A stretch of DNA of 64,000 nt, from positions 7,688,001 to 7,752,000 of the forward strand of contig NZ_CP108394.1 in NCBI RefSeq assembly GCF_041435215.1, in the 5' to 3' direction. How positions within the stretch are numbered: position 1 is the stretch's first letter; each line of letters opens with the position of its first letter. This DNA is from Streptomyces sp. NBC_01314 (GTDB taxonomy: Bacteria > Actinomycetota > Actinomycetes > Streptomycetales > Streptomycetaceae). Made by a program: the position numbers and the translations under genes. The notes below the pieces were generated by a model. The model had not been told where the DNA came from and made no database searches. It saw only the letters and a program-made list of their open reading frames with translations. Of this stretch, positions 62,633 to 64,000 are shown piece after piece.

Positions 62633-62941
62633 TCCGTCACCCTGGCTCCGTCAAGGGCCGGCCGCCCCCCGGTCCTGGGCCAGCGGGAGCTCTGACTTGC
62701 CCTCAGCAGGCGCGCGGCCTGCCCAGTGAGTGGTGTGCATCGTGAATTCGCAGGTCACGGGTCTGGTGTGTAGTCAACTCCGATTCCCACGCCGTAAATG
62801 AAGAGTGCGACGACTCCCACGCCTTCAAAAAGATGGGCAGCACTGCGCCCCCGGCATCTCGCGTCGACTGCGAGCGTCACCGCTCCCGCCCGGCGCGTTG
62901 GAGAAGGACGAGCAGCACGTGGTGCAGTCCCGGAGTGGTGA
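62633..62941. other. Intergenic with one copy of a short repeat
   Basis: No gene. It contains the short repeat at 62735-62770. Confidence 0.5.
62735..62770 (+). repeat. Short repeat GTGCATCGTGAA...CTGGTGTG, copy 1
   Basis: GTGCATCGTGAA, then CGCA-GTCA, then CTGGTGTG. A second, slightly longer copy is at 63870-63907 in the same orientation. The two flank the small-protein pair. Confidence 0.45.
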
Positions 62942-63172
62942 TCACTCGATGTGTCCGGTGTCGGGGTCCACCTGCGAGAGGAACTCCCGGATGACCTCCT
63001 CGAGATGGTCCGTGGTGGACTGCGCCGGAGGGCGGGTGCTGAACCCGAACCCGTACTGGGGGTCGGGCCCGGTCAGCCAGGCGAAGTTGTAGGAGCCCGG
63101 CCTGCCGTCCGGCTGGCTGACCTCGAACTCGTCACCGTCGACCGACATCCGCCACGGCTCGTTCTCCGGCAT
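62942..63172 (-). CDS. Hypothetical protein, 76 residues
   Basis: ATG 63172 with GGAAAG and CAGG upstream. The product reads MPENEPWRMSVDGDEFEVSQ, SYNFAWLTGPDPQYGFGFST and HLEEVIREFLSQVDPDTGHI. It looks like a real small cytosolic alpha-beta protein of a type common in Streptomyces genomes, but I cannot name a family or function. No operon partner. Confidence 0.65.
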   Translation of the reverse strand: MPENEPWRMSVDGDEFEVSQPDGRPGSYNFAWLTGPDPQYGFGFSTRPPAQSTTDHLEEVIREFLSQVDPDTGHIE

Positions 63173-63254
63173 CACGACCTGCTTTCCTTCAGCCCTGGAA
63201 AGGAGAGCGCACGTGGCCCCAACCGCGCGCGCCACAATCACATGCGCGTGTGGA

Positions 63255-63707
63255 TCACACCACGGTGAAGTCGGTCGCCTTGGGGTCCAGCGTCGTGTCG
63301 CCGTCCTTGGCTGTGGCCAGGACGGCGACGTGCCACAGGCCACGCGGGGACCCGTCGGCTTCGGCGCGGGTGACGGTTACCTTGTAGGTGCAGCGCACGG
63401 TGTCCTCACCGGACGGCTTGCAGACGGCCGACTCCACGGCGGCCATGTCCTTGGCGGTCAGCCCCTTCTGCGCGAAGGGCGAGCTCGCCGGCCACGCCAG
63501 GACCTTCACGCTCTTGACGCCGGAGGACGCCGTGACGTCAGTGGTGAAGGTGAACGAGCCACCGCGGTCGCCGTCGGGGGCCGTGTAGCGGGCCGTGCTG
63601 TGCGACAGCACCGGAGGCTGTTCCCCGGCGTAGGCGAGAGCGAAGGCACCGGCACCTCCGAGGGCGATGACACCGGCAGCCACGGAGAAAACGATACGAC
63701 GCGACAT
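63255..63707 (-). CDS. Secreted DUF5707-type protein
   Basis: 150 residues. N-terminal signal peptide (RRIVFSVAAGVIALGGAGAF, cut near AYA) followed by one beta-sandwich-like domain: ARYTAPDGDRGGSFTFTTDV, VKVLAWPASSPF, CKPSGEDTVRCTYKVTVTRA with two cysteines likely bonded, and GLWHVAVLATAKDGDTT. It resembles the DUF5707 proteins of Streptomyces. Function unknown. Confidence 0.75.
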   Translation of the reverse strand: MSRRIVFSVAAGVIALGGAGAFALAYAGEQPPVLSHSTARYTAPDGDRGGSFTFTTDVTASSGVKSVKVLAWPASSPFAQKGLTAKDMAAVESAVCKPSGEDTVRCTYKVTVTRAEADGSPRGLWHVAVLATAKDGDTTLDPKATDFTVV

Positions 63708-63869
63708 AAGAAAATTCCCCTAACAGACTCAGCTGGATCACACCGGCGCTCTCGGCTGCGCCGTTGCGCCAATTCTGATCGCGCAGCCAGCACCAGGTAT
63801 GAGCGCACGTACTCAACTCCAGCCTGAGTAAGACCTGTTGTCTGTGCAGTTGCGCGGCTATTGAGCGCG

Positions 63870-63907
63870 GTGCATCGTGAAAACCGCACGTCAGTCGGCC
63901 TGGTGTG
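63870..63907 (+). repeat. Short repeat GTGCATCGTGAA...CTGGTGTG, copy 2
   Basis: Partner of 62735-62770, two bases longer in the middle. It lies in the otherwise empty stretch upstream of the DUF5707 gene. Confidence 0.45.
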
Positions 63908-64000
63908 CGTAGGCGTGGGGAGGCTCGGGCAGGTCCGGGGCGGTAGTCCACCGACAAGATCATCCGTCAGCGGGCGACTTCCCGGTTCGTCAGCACCAGC

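Overview
The window looks like a Streptomyces chromosome or that of a close relative. The DNA is very GC-rich, GTG and TTG starts are frequent, many genes overlap by 4 bp (ATGA, GTGA, TTGA), and the families present (DUF5707 protein, Mop-type HTH regulator, MMPL transporter with a LuxR partner, several LacI regulators) are typical of that group. No ribosomal or other core marker gene is present, and fragments of four transposase families and several broken genes are scattered through it. This suggests accessory or chromosome-arm DNA.

Layout. 0.1-4.8 kb: a frameshifted lipid kinase, a LuxR regulator with an AGGGG microsatellite in its leader, an MMPL exporter and a palindromic operator. 4.8-5.4 kb: gene debris and the 5' piece of a tnpB. 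5.7-12.8 kb: an MFS transporter divergent from an AraC regulator, then an overlapping operon (flavin monooxygenase, SDR, aldehyde dehydrogenase) divergent from a TetR regulator. 12.8-15.5 kb: the 3' piece of a tnpB, a repeat ending in half of a tRNA-Met(CAU), a Tn3-family transposase remnant, and a modB-modC deletion. 15.7-19.0 kb: modA, a Mop/HTH regulator, a molybdopterin-domain protein and an amidotransferase-methyltransferase fusion.

19.2-55.4 kb lies between two direct copies of a roughly 400-bp repeat that contains the 3' half of tRNA-Met. It holds (i) a small secreted peptide gene; (ii) a two-armed gene cluster (20.8-32.4 kb) joining a GTP cyclohydrolase II, a WD40 protein, a formylglycine-generating-enzyme-like protein, a VioC-type Fe/2-oxoglutarate oxygenase, three glycosyltransferases, a binding-protein fold without signal peptide, a flavin reductase-like protein and an MFS exporter; (iii) two parallel alpha-glucoside uptake and hydrolysis systems (36.0-41.4 kb and 47.9-52.8 kb), each with its own LacI regulator, plus a glycogen-debranching-type enzyme; (iv) a duplicated LacI gene stranded beside a dipeptidase fragment; and (v) an FG-GAP protein and an IS1182 remnant.

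55.9-64.0 kb: a VapBC toxin-antitoxin pair, two APC amino-acid permeases flanking a GntR regulator, a PNPOx-family gene broken where a dispersed repeat begins, an M24-type protein and two small proteins.

The most interesting system is the 20.8-32.4 kb cluster. GTP cyclohydrolase II, a WD40 protein and an FGE-like protein together recall the toxoflavin (7-azapteridine) pathway, but the glycosyltransferases, the 2OG oxygenase and the cytosolic binding protein do not belong to that pathway as I know it. I infer an undescribed, possibly glycosylated, GTP-derived metabolite. All family assignments are from reading the sequence; no database search was run.
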